Origin: Bacteroidota bacterium
GTDB lineage: Bacteria > Bacteroidota > Bacteroidia > Bacteroidales > VadinHA17
Assembly (NCBI GenBank): GCA_030613125.1
Contig: JAUWMO010000031.1
Span: 1-16,842 of the forward strand
Reading direction: 5' to 3'
Length of the DNA stretch: 16,842 nt
Shown: in pieces, positions 16,249 to 16,842 of the stretch
Layout of the letters: each line of letters opens with the position of its first letter
How positions within the stretch are numbered: position 1 is the stretch's first letter
Position numbers and translations under genes: made by a program
Notes under the pieces: generated by a model
Seen by the model: the letters and a program-made list of their open reading frames with translations, nothing else
The model's database searches: none
Told to the model about the DNA's origin: nothing

Positions 16249-16336
16249 ATTATATTTGATGCAATAATTATTGCTTTAAAATTACTAAATTTTATCATCT
16301 TGTTTGCATCTGTTCATTTGTAAAATTTATTGAAGT
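16249..16336. promoter_or_regulatory. Divergent promoter region phoH / nitroreductase
   Basis: This 88-bp AT-rich spacer holds TATATTTG (16251-16258, plus strand), an exact TAnnTTTG match that could serve the nitroreductase with a leader of about 70 nt. A TTTG at 16232-16235 lies 15 bp upstream of it, shorter than the usual spacing. Directly after comes a perfect 14-bp palindrome (16261-16274). A 7-bp inverted repeat GATGCAA (16258-16264) / TTGCATC (16304-16310) brackets the centre. No convincing phoH -7 element was picked out on the minus strand. Confidence 0.45.
16261..16274. promoter_or_regulatory. Perfect 14-bp palindrome, candidate operator
   Basis: GCAATAATTATTGC is its own reverse complement. 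It lies between the divergent phoH and nitroreductase starts, 3 bp after a TAnnTTTG match, where a dimeric repressor could block transcription. No regulator gene is in the window. AT-rich palindromes of this size also arise by chance. Confidence 0.4.
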
Positions 16337-16842
16337 ATGGAACTATTGGAAGGAATATTCACCCGCAGAAGTATACGTAAGTATTCAGATGAAAAACTAA
16401 CCGATGAGCAAATCCGGTTGTTGTTGAAAGCCGGTATGCAGGCACCCTCGGCTGTTAACTGCCAACCCTGGCATTTTCTGGTGATAACTTCTCGTGATAC
16501 TATGGTGGAAATAACAAAAATCCATCCTTATGCACAGATGTTGAAAGAAGCTGCCTGTGCTATTTTAGTGATGGGTGATACACAGTTGGAACACGGGCCG
16601 GGATATTGGGCTGTTGATTGTGGAGCAGCTACACAGAATATATTACTGGCTGCCCATGGCCAGGGTTTAGGGGCAGTCTGGGTAGGGATTCATCCCCGTG
16701 AAGAAAGGAAAAGTATATTTAAAAAGTTGTTTGAACTACCGGAACATATTCATCCTTTTGCGCTGATTTCTATTGGATACCCGGCTGAAATAAAACAACC
16801 AGCACAAAGATATAAAGAAGATAAGATACATTATCAGAAATG
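16337..16842 (+). CDS. Nitroreductase family FMN oxidoreductase (3' end cut by window edge)
   Basis: Proteins of this family are flavin (FMN) enzymes that reduce nitro compounds, quinones or related acceptors with NAD(P)H. The ATG at 16337 starts MELLEGIFTRRSIRKYSDEK, with the FMN-contacting RRSIR motif at 10-14. APSAVNCQPWHFLVI follows at about 37-51, then a WAVDCGAATQNILLAA helix, the GLGAVWVGI strand, and an LISIGYP segment near the C-terminus. The 168 complete codons read to the right edge end in RYKEDKIHYQK. The next codon begins TG, so a closing Trp and a stop probably lie just outside, giving the usual ~170 residues. It is divergent from phoH across an 88-bp spacer. The true substrate is unknown. 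Confidence 0.93.
   Translation, partial: MELLEGIFTRRSIRKYSDEKLTDEQIRLLLKAGMQAPSAVNCQPWHFLVITSRDTMVEITKIHPYAQMLKEAACAILVMGDTQLEHGPGYWAVDCGAATQNILLAAHGQGLGAVWVGIHPREERKSIFKKLFELPEHIHPFALISIGYPAEIKQPAQRYKEDKIHYQK

Overview
The window is chromosomal DNA from a member of the Bacteroidota. The evidence is a type IX secretion system (T9SS)/gliding locus found only in that phylum (porV, porU, a PorP/SprF barrel and a GldJ/GldK-type lipoprotein), AT-rich sequence, weak Shine-Dalgarno sites, and copies of the phylum's TAnnTTTG promoter element. The genus cannot be fixed from sequence alone; class Bacteroidia is a reasonable guess.

Left part (1-9851). On the minus strand porU, porV and ispF form a tight run: the cell-surface T9SS sortase, its outer-membrane substrate shuttle and, joined by a 1-nt TAATG overlap, an isoprenoid enzyme. 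A 201-bp divergent region with a perfect 17-bp tandem repeat separates porU from a plus-strand run of porP/sprF-like, gldJ-like and murF. A strong hairpin terminator lies between gldJ and murF. PorU and PorV act at the outer membrane, PorP and the GldJ-type lipoprotein are envelope parts of the same machine, and murF makes the peptidoglycan precursor.

Middle (9852-14650). All genes are on the minus strand: a sixA-like histidine phosphatase, polyphosphate kinase ppk1 (7 bp apart), an inositol-monophosphatase-family enzyme with a GTG start, and a family-2 glycosyltransferase. Just past the glycosyltransferase stop lies the last ~55 codons of a calcineurin-like metallophosphoesterase with no start and no catalytic part. 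This is a deletion or insertion scar.

Right part (14651-16842). A 266-bp gap carries a GC-rich composite palindromic element abutting a 28-codon ORF that resembles the first residues of an IS3-type OrfA transposase, so this is a small mobile-DNA scar. Next come a PIN-PhoH ATPase gene (minus) and, divergently, a nitroreductase whose gene runs off the right edge. A perfect 14-bp palindrome lies between these two promoters.

Several genes have starts that need care. porU appears to use TTG and the inositol-phosphatase gene GTG. For porV, murF and ppk1 the upstream TTG is rejected in favour of a nearby ATG. No tRNA, rRNA, CRISPR array or complete insertion sequence was seen, and no clearly undescribed multi-gene system. 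The least explained items are the palindromic element with its transposase-like neighbour, the porP-gldJ pairing and the metallophosphoesterase remnant.
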